From assembly GCA_015039315.1 (NCBI GenBank), contig WIDE01000029.1, positions 17,388-81,387 on the forward strand: a stretch of 64,000 nucleotides of DNA. The letters run 5' to 3'. Shown piece by piece: positions 23,521 through 34,979 of the stretch. The stretch comes from Clavulina sp. PMI_390. Taxonomy: Eukaryota; Basidiomycota; Agaricomycetes; Cantharellales; Hydnaceae. Position 1 is the first letter of the stretch; each line of letters begins with the position of its first letter. Below the pieces are notes generated by a model that saw only the letters and a program-made list of their open reading frames with translations, had not been told where the DNA came from and did no database searches. The position numbers and the translations under genes were made by a program.

Positions 23521-23881
23521 CGGTGGATGTGCAATCATTCAATTTCCTATCGGAGTACCTTGTGAGCCCACGCTTTGGACGCGTCGGAGAGAATGCTCTC
23601 AACTCCCATGAAGAGTTTTTCAGTTCAGCCTCAGTTGACTCCTCCACTGTTTCAAGGTGAGGATCGTGGGAACCAACAGTCACCTGACCCAGTGCATGCT
23701 CATTCGAAACTCGCAGTGAAACATCACGCCTCCAGCTCAGTTTTCGCCACGACATCCTCCCCTGTCCCCTCCTGAGGCGATAAAATCGTTCATTCTTGGA
23801 CTTAATTTGGATCTTGTCGCTTTCGATCCACCACAAGTCGCGCCCACTTGCGTGCTAGGCTCATCTGACGCGTTTGGCAGA
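23521..23881. other. Intergenic, no gene seen
   Basis: Short spacer between COQ3 and the next plus-strand gene; nothing coding is supported. Confidence 0.45.
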
Positions 23882-26622
23882 ATGAGCGACCACGATATGC
23901 ACAGCCAAGACCAGCACCAATATGACAAGATCTATGAGCTGATGCGCTCAAAAGACTGGAGCGATGACCTTGCAGAGCTATGTGAAAGTATTGTCAAGAT
24001 GCGTCTCGAGCTGTATGAGGCGGCAAGGTCTCGGGCTCGGGCTATTAACCGCAGCTCATTATTTGAGCACAGTGTACGCCAAGTTGTTGACGCAGTCGAA
24101 GAAGGAAGTGACTCAGATATTCAAGCCCTCCTCGATCTACCGCCTCCCGTTCTCAAACGACTTTGGAACTCCCCCCACTTCCCTTACAGCTCTTTCAGGA
24201 GAGCTCGCGACCTACTCGAGGCATCTGGGAGTACACACTCACATGCTGACCTAACAATGGATATTGATGAATGGGTTTTCGCTAACGAGCGGAAACTACG
24301 TGCAGCTTCTGTCGAGGCCTTTGATTGGGAGAAAGGGCTCGTAGACTGGGCACGCCATGTCCCGTACATCCTCGCACCGTCAACATCAAAGCGGCTCCAG
24401 GGGCTTCCTTCGACCCCAATGGTCATTACTCGTGAGAACCCCGACCGCCTCCCAGGGTTTATGTTCCTCGATGATCAGCGTTCTTCCGCAATCGAAGTTC
24501 AGCCTTCCTTCGAAGCCTTCCAGAACTCTTTTGCTAAGATTTCCCTTGGGGCCTTTGAAGGAATGGACTGGAGCCATATCTTCGTGGCGGGTGGCAGTGT
24601 CCTCTCCAGTCTTGTATGTGTCCACGAGAATGACGTCGAGAAGCATATTCCTTCCGACATCGACGCCTACATCTACGGCCTAAGCCCGTCAGCAGCAACC
24701 CAGAAAGTACAACATGTGTTCGATATCTGGAAGAAGAACCTCCCCGATCACGCTCGTGACACTACCCTCGCAGTGCGGAACTCACGTACCATTACGTTTT
24801 TATCCCAGTACCCTGCCAAGCGAGTTCAGATTGTGTTGATGTCAGCGAAGAGCCCGCTTGATGTGCTCCTCAATTTTGACCTGGACATATGCTCAATGGG
24901 GTACGACGGGAAGAGGCTGCTAATGCTACCGAAGGCTGCTCGTGCACTGGAAAGTAGGCGGAAGCTCTAAATTCATGTGACATTATTGATACTCGTCCCG
25001 ATTCTCTTTCCAGCGGGATATAATGTTTTCAACATGGACTGGGTCGATGGGCATTGGCTCAATCGGAGGCAGCCTTCAATGCCTTTGCGGTACGTTCCTG
25101 GTACACTCATCACAACCTGACGCCTCACTGATGTTCCAATGGATACTTAGTGTCTTCAAATACGCCGATAAGGTTCTTAACTCTACTAAATCCGAAATAA
25201 ATACCATTTCCAACTCAATTGCAGGGATTTGGCGTCCGAATACTCCGAGGGCATCTGAGCGCTTCAAACCTAACTGTTCAAGCGCTCCAATCCATTGCTG
25301 ATCGCGCCAACGAATGGACCGAGTGCGCGGTAAATCTGTGAGATACCTACAATCCTTTTGAGTCGATCTATGCTAATGATATTTTCATTCCAGCTGTCGG
25401 CTGTCCTCACCGGCAATTGAAAGGTGAGGTTGGCAAATGATAATTGAAGCCGCAATACCATAGCCCATAGACCTTTATCCTTTTAGACCCCCCGAGAACG
25501 ACGAAGCGATTCGAGATGTGATCCATTTTTTTGGCTCAGGCATACTGGATGAACCATCTTACACAGCTGGATCGGCGCTAGTGAGAAACGGGTTGGGTGT
25601 TGGTTTTGAGAGCCTACTGAGGCATGCGTCGCTTTGGAAGGTAGCAAAACATCATTCGTTCAGGTGAGTGACCTCATTTCAGGCGCATTTCAACCTGCTC
25701 GCGAAGCTCAGCATTGTTTTCTGCTGGTAGTATATCGCAGAGGAGTAATGTGACTCAAGGGGAGGATTCTGAAGAGTTAGCCTATGGGGAGGATAAATAC
25801 AAGTGGGACCCCTCTTTCAACATCAGGGAACTCATGGTTGGAATCAACACTTTCAACGGTGACCGCGAACACGATTTTCTCGAAAATGTTGCTCGGGTAA
25901 TGAGCTGGAGGGATCGAACAGCATCGACGAAGGAAGAATATGCTCTGCTCAAAAGACAGTTTCGTGGTGCGTCCTGATACTTGAGTGGGTGGAACCCCCA
26001 TAACACTTTCAGACTCTTAGACCAAGCTGGCCAGCCCATCCGCGTGATATATTCTCCAAACGTGAAAGATATTTTTCGGTCAAGATTGAAGCTAATGTTC
26101 TTTGCCCCTGCTGGCTTCGGCGCTCTTGCGAGGCAAATGCTTGATCAAGCACTTGCCGAGACAGCACCGGAATCGTTACCGCTTTCCGTGGAGCCATTGA
26201 AAGTGCTAGCAACGACTCAAATATGGAGCCCAGAACATGTCAAGGAACACTTCGTACCGAACATTGCCGAACCTGGAGAGTTGGATATACTTCAATGGAA
26301 CATCAAGATGGCGCTGGCATGGCAGCACATGGATCCCAGGATTGACGAGTTGCGTCTTTTCCGCTATCCCTCAGCCACTGATGATTTTCCTCGTACTCAC
26401 CACCAGCTGCGTTGTAGGATTCATTCTATTCTCTGGGCCCTGTACCGCTCTCACGATTCGTTGGTATACCCCAAATACTCCCGAACGACTCAATTCCTTC
26501 GTGAGGTTTCCAAACGCTCCATTAGAGGCTCTGCAGAGGAAGACGCAGTAGCATTCAGAGAATGGATTGAACGTCCAGTAGGTAGCCCCTTTGGTTGGGT
26601 ACCAGTGCACATGGAGATCTAG
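23882..26622 (+). CDS. Unnamed large protein with nucleotidyltransferase-like motif, copy 1
   Basis: First exon 23882 to about 24950. It contains FVAGGSVLSSL, 18 residues later SDIDAYIYG, then RTITFLSQYP, RVQIVLM and NFDLDICSMGYDG. The GGS...D-x-D spacing is that of the pol-beta nucleotidyltransferase fold; I do not recognise a named family and no activity is shown. Later exons give ETGYNVFNMDWVDG, FGVRILRGHLS, GLGVGFESLLRHASLWK, KYKWDPSFNIRELM and a long last exon with DILQWNIKMALAWQHMDPR, RCRIHSILWALYR and EDAVAFREWIE. Every block has a counterpart in the inverted copy at 39826-42533. The small exon near 25400-25430 reads into a TGA in the only frame that fits its neighbours, so this copy may be damaged or spliced differently there. 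Confidence 0.6.
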
Positions 26623-26889
26623 GTGGCCAATTACTGTCAGGCAGCTCCAGTATCCTATTTGCTAATAAGACAATATAGCCCATGGCTGTTTTCTGATCGG
26701 CTGTGAATCTCGTCCGATGGATGTCATGTTTTGTTGAGTCAGAGCACGCCATGATATCCATCTTCCCGGAAAACGGCTTCCCGGTAACCTAATATCGGCT
26801 GCTCTGAGTTTCGTAGCGATGTAACTGAGGTAATTTGCTTGACCGAAAGCGACCAATCATGGCAATGTCGGCCCCGATGCGTGTAGTGT
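26623..26889. other. Intergenic, no gene seen
   Basis: Short spacer before the F-box remnant. Confidence 0.4.
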
Positions 26890-27458
26890 CAGCTTCGGCC
26901 CATTGGAAGCGCCGAATCCAACAAACCCATACCCTCCCCTACATTTGCTCGTACCGATTCTTTCCCGATCTCGCGGGGTTTTCGCATCTGTATTTATACA
27001 TTTTTGACTTATAGAAGCCTCTGCCTCACCGTGGAGGCACTGTCTTGATAAAATCAATGTCAACCGGACCTGCCGCAGACCTTTTCCACCTGCTATCCCT
27101 TCGCCCAACTGACGCAATCCCCCCCGTCCCATCCTCTTCTATTCTCGTCAACACCCTACCCTTCAACCTCGATCTGGCGGATCCTGATGTGATCACAATG
27201 GTGGAAGGCGTTGGGGTCATTATTCTCGCTTGGCCCGGTCAAAACGACCCTAATCACGAGCCCCTCTATGCTAGCTTCCACCCCTTCACGGAAGATGGCA
27301 GTCTTGGCAGTGCAATAGATCGGGAATTTCAATTTCTGCGCACAGACGAAGCAGATCCTGCGTCGTTAGATCTGATATCAGGGACGACAATTTTGAGAGG
27401 CCAAGAAGCTGGAAATGATTCATATGCCCATAGTGTTGGGGTCGTATCTTTTGACTGA
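26890..27458 (+). pseudogene. 5'-truncated F-box gene remnant (LPGGRW family)
   Basis: From about 26890 the DNA aligns with the last exon of the F-box gene at 31755-32411. The clear protein match runs from SMSTGPAADLFHLLSLRPTDA through NTLPFNLDLADPD, FHPFTEDGSLGSAIDREF and ASLDLISGTTIL to the same end VVSFD at 27458. The F-box and first three exons are absent. An in-frame TAG interrupts the FDLWKPLPLRGG-like segment (here FDL-stop-KPLPHRGG, near 27012). The remnant keeps the same orientation and distance to the convergent oxidase gene downstream as the intact F-box copy does. Confidence 0.8.
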
Positions 27459-27782
27459 ACCGTGATTCTCAATCTAGACGCAAAGAGCTTCTGGACAAGG
27501 AACTTGTTTGTTCCTTGTCGTGTAGGACTATGTGCTATACATTACTATTGAGTAGAGCAAAACTTTTGGCTCTCAAGGTCTTAATCACAACATATTTGCT
27601 ACCAATTCGTGTTCAGTGGCGACTAGGAGCCGGAGTTGACTTAATGTCCAGCACAGAAGCCGTGGGTTTGAAGGGCTTGCTGTAAGCAACACAAAGATGA
27701 TATATTGGTACTAAGCGCGATAGGACATAATGAAGTGATTGAACGGTACACATCGTCTGACAGAATACAATTGGACACGACA
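27459..27782. other. Spacer between convergent F-box remnant and oxidase
   Basis: 324 bases of 3' flanking sequence; no gene. The equivalent spacer in the second unit is 32412-32704. Confidence 0.4.
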
Positions 27783-29674
27783 TCAATTCTGACCTTGGGG
27801 TAGGATGCTTGTTGCCGCCGCATGCACCTGGATTGCGCATCGTAGGGCAGCTTCAAGTGCCCCTTGGATCCACCCATGAGTATAACTCGCCTGCTCGCCT
27901 GCAAAGAAAACTCTGTCCTCCCAATCCGTTTTGCACATGGTTTCGAGGTACTGGGTCTTCTGGAACGGTCCGAAGTAACAGAAGGCTGACCCTCCAGCAA
28001 GCTCATCGGTAGGGAACACTTGTGATGTGGCGGCTTCAAGCAGATCAAGGGAGTTGGCGTGGGGGAATATGGTGTCCAGGTTTTGGGCGGCAAGCTTGAT
28101 ACGGTGGTCTGAGCTCAGTCCACCTAGGATTGTGGCGTCCTGCTGGAAGGTATATGCAGCCATAATGGCTCCACGAGGGTTGTTGTTTGCAAATTGCGAG
28201 TTATCTTTCTCCACAGGGAACACCGTGTAGCGAATGGGGAGGTCGCAGACAACACCACCGTCGGTACCCTGATCCATCCTCATAAACTGCTCCTTCCACC
28301 AGCGCTCCCTGTATTGGAGAAGAATCTTTGTCACCTCAACGTATCGAACGTCTTGGATTGCCATTTCGTGAGCTGGTGAAAAGACACGATTCTTGCTGAT
28401 GGTGCGGATGCATGTGTTAGGAATTGCGAGAATTAGATAGTCTGATGTGACCTTGACCTCGTCTCCTGTGGGCGTGTCGTAGTAACATGTCACCGGCCCA
28501 TTCCCAGTGTGTGTGTCCAAGGTCTCGGCTGTGATGCGCTTGACTCGGGCACCAAATGTGATGTGGTGCACGAGAGGATCATCTGGATCGGCGTGAGCAA
28601 ATGCCTTCGGAACGACATCCATGCCGAACTGGAGCTGTTGCATGCCGGTACTCCCCCCAGTGGACAAGAACGCATCCTTGAAGGACTCGATGAAGCCATT
28701 CTCAAAAACAACGTGCGGACTCCCGAGACTGTAAAGGCTAATGGCAGCCTGGCTCCAGCCAGCCACCTCCATCAGGTATGACCGAAGAGTGTATTTGTCA
28801 TATTCGACAGTGATCCTCTGGTATGCAGCTTGGAGGGCTTGGGGGGTATATGGAGGTTCAAGGATACCGCCCGCCGCGATATATGTCTCGCGCCAGACCT
28901 GCTTCACATGCTCAACAGCGGTCTCAAACAGATCATCAATCCTCTTGCCCTGTTCGTTCTTACGAAGTCCAGGAAAGAGAGCAAGGAGCGTAGGATCTCG
29001 ATTCGTAAGCTTGGTGTTAAAGTCGTGGTAGGTCATTGTGCGCTGTCCTTCCGGCATCCCCGACAAATAGATGACTTTATCTTTCATTGAGAATGGGAAG
29101 AGCTGCTCGTTAAGGCCGAACAGGTCAAGATACCGATGGAGGAGGAAGTGATCTTGAGGAATGCGCATAGCACCACCCTCAGCGTGAAGGCGAGGAGCGA
29201 AGATTGGATCGCGGAAGGTGATGACACGTCCGCCCACGCGAGACGAGGCTTCCAATATGGTAACATCGAAACCAGCTCTTTTGAGCTCAAACCCAGCACA
29301 AAGGCCGGACACGCCGGCACCGATGATGGTCACCTTTGAGAGCGAGTGGATATAATATCAGTAACAACGAAGAAGAAGTAGAGGTATGCAGGCAATTAGG
29401 GTAGTCACACCTTTTTCTTTGGTGCTGGCTTCTGGAAGCCATTGTTAATGAGATTCATGAAAGTTGTATAGTCCTCATACGCTTCGTCAATGATTGGGAT
29501 GTCTTTGATGTTCCCAGCCCTTGCTTTTGCTTCAGTGAAGAGGTTGATTCCAGCTTTAGGCTGCTTCAACGACTCGATAAGGTACCAGAGCAACGGCCCA
29601 GAAGATTTGGATGCGTAGTCGCGTTGGAAATGCCCAGGGCTGGCAGTCGTAGTAGCTTGGGGAGCGGCGGACAT
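27783..29674 (-). CDS. Flavin amine oxidase / L-amino-acid oxidase-like, copy 1
   Basis: Two exons, 29674-29411 and 29333-27783, 604 residues. The N-terminal exon has [12 protein letters not shown] and [12 protein letters not shown]. The second exon opens with the FAD Rossmann motif ([20 protein letters not shown], then [14 protein letters not shown]) and continues with AEGGAMRIP. It ends with the flavin-binding [18 protein letters not shown] and GALEAALR. This is the GMC-independent amine-oxidase superfamily, closest in pattern to fungal L-amino-acid oxidases that yield a keto acid, ammonia and hydrogen peroxide. No signal peptide is seen, so it is probably intracellular. It lies convergent to an F-box remnant; an intact pair of the same kind follows. 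The reading frame is intact. Confidence 0.9.
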
Positions 29675-30701
29675 TGATGGGGCAGAATAGACGAGGAGAT
29701 ATGAGAGGATGTGTTGTGATAGAGACTGAGTTGTTGTCTGAGAGGAGAGGGGAGAGAAAGGGTCAACTTTATAATGCAGAGCATGCAGAAAGAGAAACGG
29801 TGCATCCTTTCCGGATTTCAGATTCCCTTGACATGCTCAGGAACTACTCCAACACTCAGCGGGTTGATTGATCCGGGGTCATGGGAGCAGGTGGAGACCG
29901 CTATTCGATTTCATCTATAGCATACGGCTCGAAATCTTGGTGGGGCCATTGGTAGAGTTGGTCTCGAGAGAATTATGCATAGGACCGCCAAGGGTTTTCC
30001 CCCACGACCGAGTCTTCTCTTGAATGCCTACCACAAACCACGAGCCGCAGGACATCATCTCTAAGGGTCAAATACTCGGGGACGACACCAACAGAGAGCG
30101 CCCCGGTCTTGCGCCCTGATCCACCCACCCCGGGCCATTTCTCGGCCGCAGGTGACAAGCGGGTGGTATGATATCTGGTAGCTCCTCAGTGCCTGGCGCC
30201 AGTTTGTCGCCCTTGGCAAGCCACATGCATTAATGGCCGGGTAGTGAGCGTGTAGCTTTGTGGGCTCCTTAGATACGCGATTAGTGGAGAGGTATCCTGC
30301 TACGAGGTAGCACCAGAGACGTCGGGAGAGTGTGCTATTTTCGATTGAGAAGACAAATGAGGCTGCTGAGATGAGAAGAGAAGTTGGCCCATAAACCAAT
30401 CAATCGAGACCTGGTTCTCAGGGGTTCAACTGATCCGTAATCGTACAACAACGGGACCCGTACCAGTCGATGTTTGGATAAGTCAGTGCACAGAGCGATG
30501 TCACTGTAGGCCGATGAGTGGACGTGGCCCTCAAGAGTCTCTGGGCTGCTCTGGCAGAGTTCTGTTCTGTTCTGTTTCTCTGAAATGGTAAGGCGTGGGA
30601 ATCGAGTATTCTGCTGCGCGCAATGCAGCCGTTTTGGCAGAACATGCTCAACCGGAACCAATCATGGCAAATGCCGGCCTCGGTACCCGTTGACGTCACT
30701 C
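29675..30701. other. Divergent intergenic region between oxidase 1 and F-box copy 3
   Basis: No gene is seen. Its right part (about 30420-30500) resembles the shorter divergent spacer at 34750-34840 (both contain an ACTGATCCG motif and similar flanks). About 0.5 kb in the middle has no counterpart there, which suggests an insertion in this unit or a deletion in the other. Confidence 0.45.
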
Positions 30702-32411
30702 ATGGACAACCTCACGGCACCCCCAATAATACGCTCTGCCGATCCCGCCTGGCTGCGAAGGCTCAACTTTGATGTTTTGTTCGCAGTAATCTCGTGGCTT
30801 GACCCACTCTCAATACTACAGCTCAGCTGTGTAAGTCAAGTCCTTCACTATGCCTTGAGGTGCTTATCCGCCAGATATCTAACAATGTCCAGATCTTGCG
30901 CGCATAGAGCTGCAAAACCTTTCACACTGCTATCGCAAGTAATTACCTGATTTGGAAGAAGGCTCTACACGATATTGCCACTGCATACTGCGTTGCACCA
31001 CACTCGTTCGATGGACTTTCGGTTGATGGTTTGAAGCGCTTTTCTACTCGCCCATCGCGCCTAATCGACGCTTTTTCGAACCCCGAAAGACCAATCCGCG
31101 CCAGCGCAAGGAAGTATGTACTCAATCCTGGAGTATTCATGACCTCCACTAGCACCCACACTCCACATATACAGCATCTTCGTCCCAAGCTTTTACCTGG
31201 CGGCAGGTGGATATTATCTGGAATTATTCTCGATAAGGTTTCTGTCCATTTGTTCTGCTGGGATCGCAGTCAGTCCCATCCGGAGACTGAGCCACTTTCC
31301 CCCATCGCCGCATTTTCCTGGGATGGGATCAAGCCATTATTCGGATGGGGAGGCTGGATTCAAGCTCAGATGGAGGGCGTTGGCTCAGTGATACTTGCCT
31401 GTTCACTCCTCAGGTGCGCGAAAGGCCTATAATATTTGAAAATCTCTTGCCGAAGTCAATCGATAGCCTGGATCAGTATCATTCACACCATGAAGTTCTA
31501 CGACTCAGCTGGAATGATAGAGGTGAACTACCGGTTATTGAGTTGGTTGCTCGGCTAGAGTGTGGCCCTCCGTTCACGCATGCCAACTCACAGCTCCATG
31601 GAAACTACATCATCATCAACACCGAGCGTCGTATCTTACTCTGGAATTGGAAAGATAGGCTAGATTGCGAATTGGACCTAGAGGGTTACGAATGGGTACT
31701 GCAGCTTATCAGATCGTTTGAGACGTTCTAACCCTTTGTCTTACCCTGCGTTAGGCCGGTGATCACGGTTTTATTCTGACTGCAATACCGCCTTGCTTGT
31801 TTGTCATGCCTCGACAAGGAACCCAAATCTTTGTGATCGAGATTCCCAGGCTGCATCCCTTGGGGAGCATCGGACCCCACAAGCCCATTCGCTCCTCTCA
31901 TGTTTACTCCCATCAAATTTTTCCCGCCTCCCCAGAGTTTTTGCACCAACATGTATACGCTTTTGATCTATGGAAGCCTTTGCCTCTCCGTGGAGGCATG
32001 GCTATGACTCAATCAATCCCATTAGGACCCTTCACGGACCTCTTCCATCTGACATCCCTTCACCCAACAGACGCACCTCTCCCTACTCTATCCCCATCTA
32101 CTCATGTCAACACCTTACCCCTCAACCTCGACCTTTCATACCCTGACTGTCTCACGATGGCGGAGGGTGTTGGGATTATTCTCCTGACTTTGCCTGAAGA
32201 TGACCCTGAAGAGTGTCTTCGTGTCAGTCTTCACTACTTCACAGAAAATGGGGGTCTTGAAAACGCGATAAACCGGAAATTTCAGATCTCGTACACGGGT
32301 GAAATCGATCCTACGTCTTTAGATCTGGTATCGGGGACTGCAATCGTAACAAATAAAGAAGCTGACAATGCGTCATATACGCGTATCGTACAAGTTGTAT
32401 CTTTTGACTGA
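30702..32411 (+). CDS. F-box protein (LPGGRW family, copy 3)
   Basis: Four exons in perfect phase: 30702-30830, 30908-31413, 31467-31695 and 31755-32411, 506 residues. Exon 1 (43 codons) encodes the F-box: LRRLNFDVLFAVISWLDPLS then LQLSC. Exon 2 begins SCKTFHTAIASNYLIWKKAL and carries LLPGGRWILSG and LFCWDRSQS. Exon 3 has EVLRLSWNDRGELPV and ILLWNWKDRL. Exon 4 has VYAFDLWKPLPLRGG, FHYFTENG-like and DLVSGTAI blocks. It is probably an SCF substrate receptor; the repeated (L)LPGGRW...CWD blocks resemble those in agaricomycete F-box proteins whose C-terminal half looks propeller-like, which is inference. It is convergent with oxidase copy 2 and divergent from oxidase copy 1. Confidence 0.85.
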
Positions 32412-32704
32412 TACGTCCCCTCGAATGTCTTTCCATCTCTCCTCATCATTGTAATAGGAGGATGCAAATTCCTTGAATATATTCTGCATGTCTATACTGC
32501 GACCTGGTATGAGTTAGCGGTTGGGATGGATCAGTATGCTTGGCTTTGACGATCGTGAAGGTACTGCTTCTTCGTAAGTAGTATAGGGGTGATATTACAA
32601 GACGAAGCATGATGTTGCATACAAGACGGGATCAAAGTCTGCAGCCAGCTCACTAAGCTTGGTTTAGACATATCGACTCCAACACCAAGCTTAGCGGTAA
32701 TACT

Positions 32705-34587
32705 TCATACTACCGGGTTTGTTGCTACCGTATGAACTTGGATCGCGCATCGCAGTGCGGCTTCTAGAGCTCCCTGTATCCACCCATGAGTGTAGCTCGC
32801 CTGTTCACCAGCAAAGAAGACCCTGTCTTCCCAAGCCGTCTTGCACATCGTTTCGAGGTACTTGGTCTTCTGAGTGGGTCCAAAGTAGCAAAAGGCCGAT
32901 CCTCCAGCAAGCTCGTCCGCAGGGAACACTTGCGATGTTGCGGCTTCAAGCAGCTGGAGGGACTTGGCATCGGGGAAGATGGTGTCGAGATTCTGAGCGG
33001 CAAGCTCGGCGCGGCGCTCTGGGCTCAAAGCACCGAGGATCGTTGCGTCTTGCTGGAAGGTATACGCGGCCATGATGGCTCCACGACGGTTATTGTTGGC
33101 AAATTGGCCGTTTCCCTCCTCCACAGGGAACATCGTGTAGCGGATAGGGAGATCGCAGACGACGCCGCCATCAGTACCCTGGCCCATCTTCTTGAACTGA
33201 TCCTTCCACCAGCGCTCTCTGTATTGGAGAAGGATCTTTGTCACCTCGACGTATCAAACGTCCCGAATCGCCATTTCATGGAGTGGTGAGAAGGCGTGGC
33301 TCTTACTGATGGCGCGCAATGACGTGTAAGGGATCGCGAGGATCAGATAGTCTGAGGTGACTTTGGCCTCGTCTCCGGAGGGAGTATCGTAGTAGCACGC
33401 CACCGGACCTTTCCCAGCACCCATCTCTGGGTCTTCGGTCGTGATCCGTTTGACGCGAGCACCGAAAACAGTATGGTGTAGCAGGGGGTCACTAGCATTC
33501 GCATGAGCAAACGCCCTCGGCACGACATCCATGCCGGACTGCAGCTGCTGCATACCGACGCGAGTACCGCTCCCGTTACTTGAGAGGAACGCGTCCTTGA
33601 ATGACTCGATGAAGCCATTCTCGAAAACGACGTGTGCATTTCCGAGATCGTAAAGATTGATTGCGTCTTGGCTCCAGCCAGCAACTTCCATCAGGTAGGA
33701 GCGAAGAGTGTACTTGTCATACTCCACAGTGATCTTCCTGTAGGCGGCTCTGAGGGCCTTGGGGGTATAGGGAGGCTCAAGGATGCCACCCTCTGCAAGG
33801 TAGGTCTTGCTCCATAGCCTCTTTACGGGCTCAACGGCTGCATCAAAAAGATCATCGACCGTCTGGCCCTGTTCGTCCTCACGAAGTCCCGGGAAAAGAG
33901 CAAGGAGTGTGGGATCTCGTGTCGTGAGCTTGGTGTTAAAGTCGTCGTAGGTCATTGTGCGCTGGTCTGGCGGCATACCCGATAGATAAATGACTTTGTT
34001 TTTCATCTCGAAAGGGAAAAGCTGGTTGTCGAGGCCAAATTGGGTGATGTACTGATGGAGAAGGAAGTGGTCATGAGGAATACGCATCGCGCCGCCTTCC
34101 GCATGAAGACCAGGAGCAAAAGTGGGGTCCCGGAATGTGATGACGCGCCCACCCACGCGAGATGAGGCTTCCAGTATAGTAACCTCAAAGCCAGCTCTTT
34201 TGAGCTCGAAACCAGCACAGAGACCAGAGACGCCTGCACCAACAATTGTCACCTTGAATCCGGAGGGATAAATCTGAGCATCAATCTAAACAGGAGATGA
34301 CATGAGGGCGAACCCACCTTTTTCTTCGGCGCTGGTTTCTGAAAGCCATTGTTGATAAGGTTGATGAATGTTTCGTACTCATCATAACTTTCGTCAAAAA
34401 TGGGTATATCTCCAGCACTTGCTTTAGCTTCAGTGAAGAGGTTTACTTTGGCTTTAGCATTAGTTGGTTTTTTTGACGACTCGAGAAGATACCAGAGTAG
34501 GGGACCAGTGGCTTTGGACTCGTAATCGCGTCCAAAGTGCTCAGAGCTAGCGACTGCAGTAAAGTTATTGTGGGTTGAGGTCGACAT
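32705..34587 (-). pseudogene. Flavin amine oxidase-like, copy 2, interrupted by one TGA
   Basis: Exon 1 is 34587-34318 (90 codons), exon 2 is 34252-32705. Structure, intron position and all motifs match copy 1: [52 protein letters not shown]. The frame is open for the full length except for one TGA at 33254-33256, about residue 423. Copy 1 has Arg at this position within [12 protein letters not shown]; here it reads AIRDV-stop-YVEVTK. The change is what a single C-to-T at a CpG (CGA to TGA) gives. No other damage is visible, so the loss is recent, or the codon is read through, or it is a sequence error. A truncated product would lack the C-terminal FAD-binding part. Confidence 0.85.
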
Positions 34588-34979
34588 GGATGCAGCGAGA
34601 AACGGGGATAGCGTATGTTACGTCGAGAACAGGGGCTGCAGGATAGTTCGAGAGAGGGGTAGAGGCCATCTATATACCTACAGAGCACACAGAAACCGGA
34701 ATGGAACTTCCTGTCCGTAACACATTTCCACTGACTTGGAAAGGTTCTTTGCGGATCGACTGATCCGCGAGCGTGCAATGGCGGGGCCTATAGCGGCCAA
34801 GATTCGGATAATCTAGCGTGTAGAGCGATACTGGTGAAGTTGACGAAGTGTCGGACGTGACCCTGATGAATTTGGAGCCTGCTCCGGGTGGCCGCGTGTT
34901 TACAGTTGTCTACATCGGCAGCCCAAAACTTGGTTCGTTCTCATTCGTCGCCCCTACATCTGTCCCACAGCTTTCACTC
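34588..34979. promoter_or_regulatory. Divergent promoter region oxidase 2 / F-box copy 4
   Basis: 392 bases between divergent starts. Parts resemble the region upstream of F-box copy 3, so promoter sequence was carried along in the duplication. No defined element is recognised. Confidence 0.4.
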
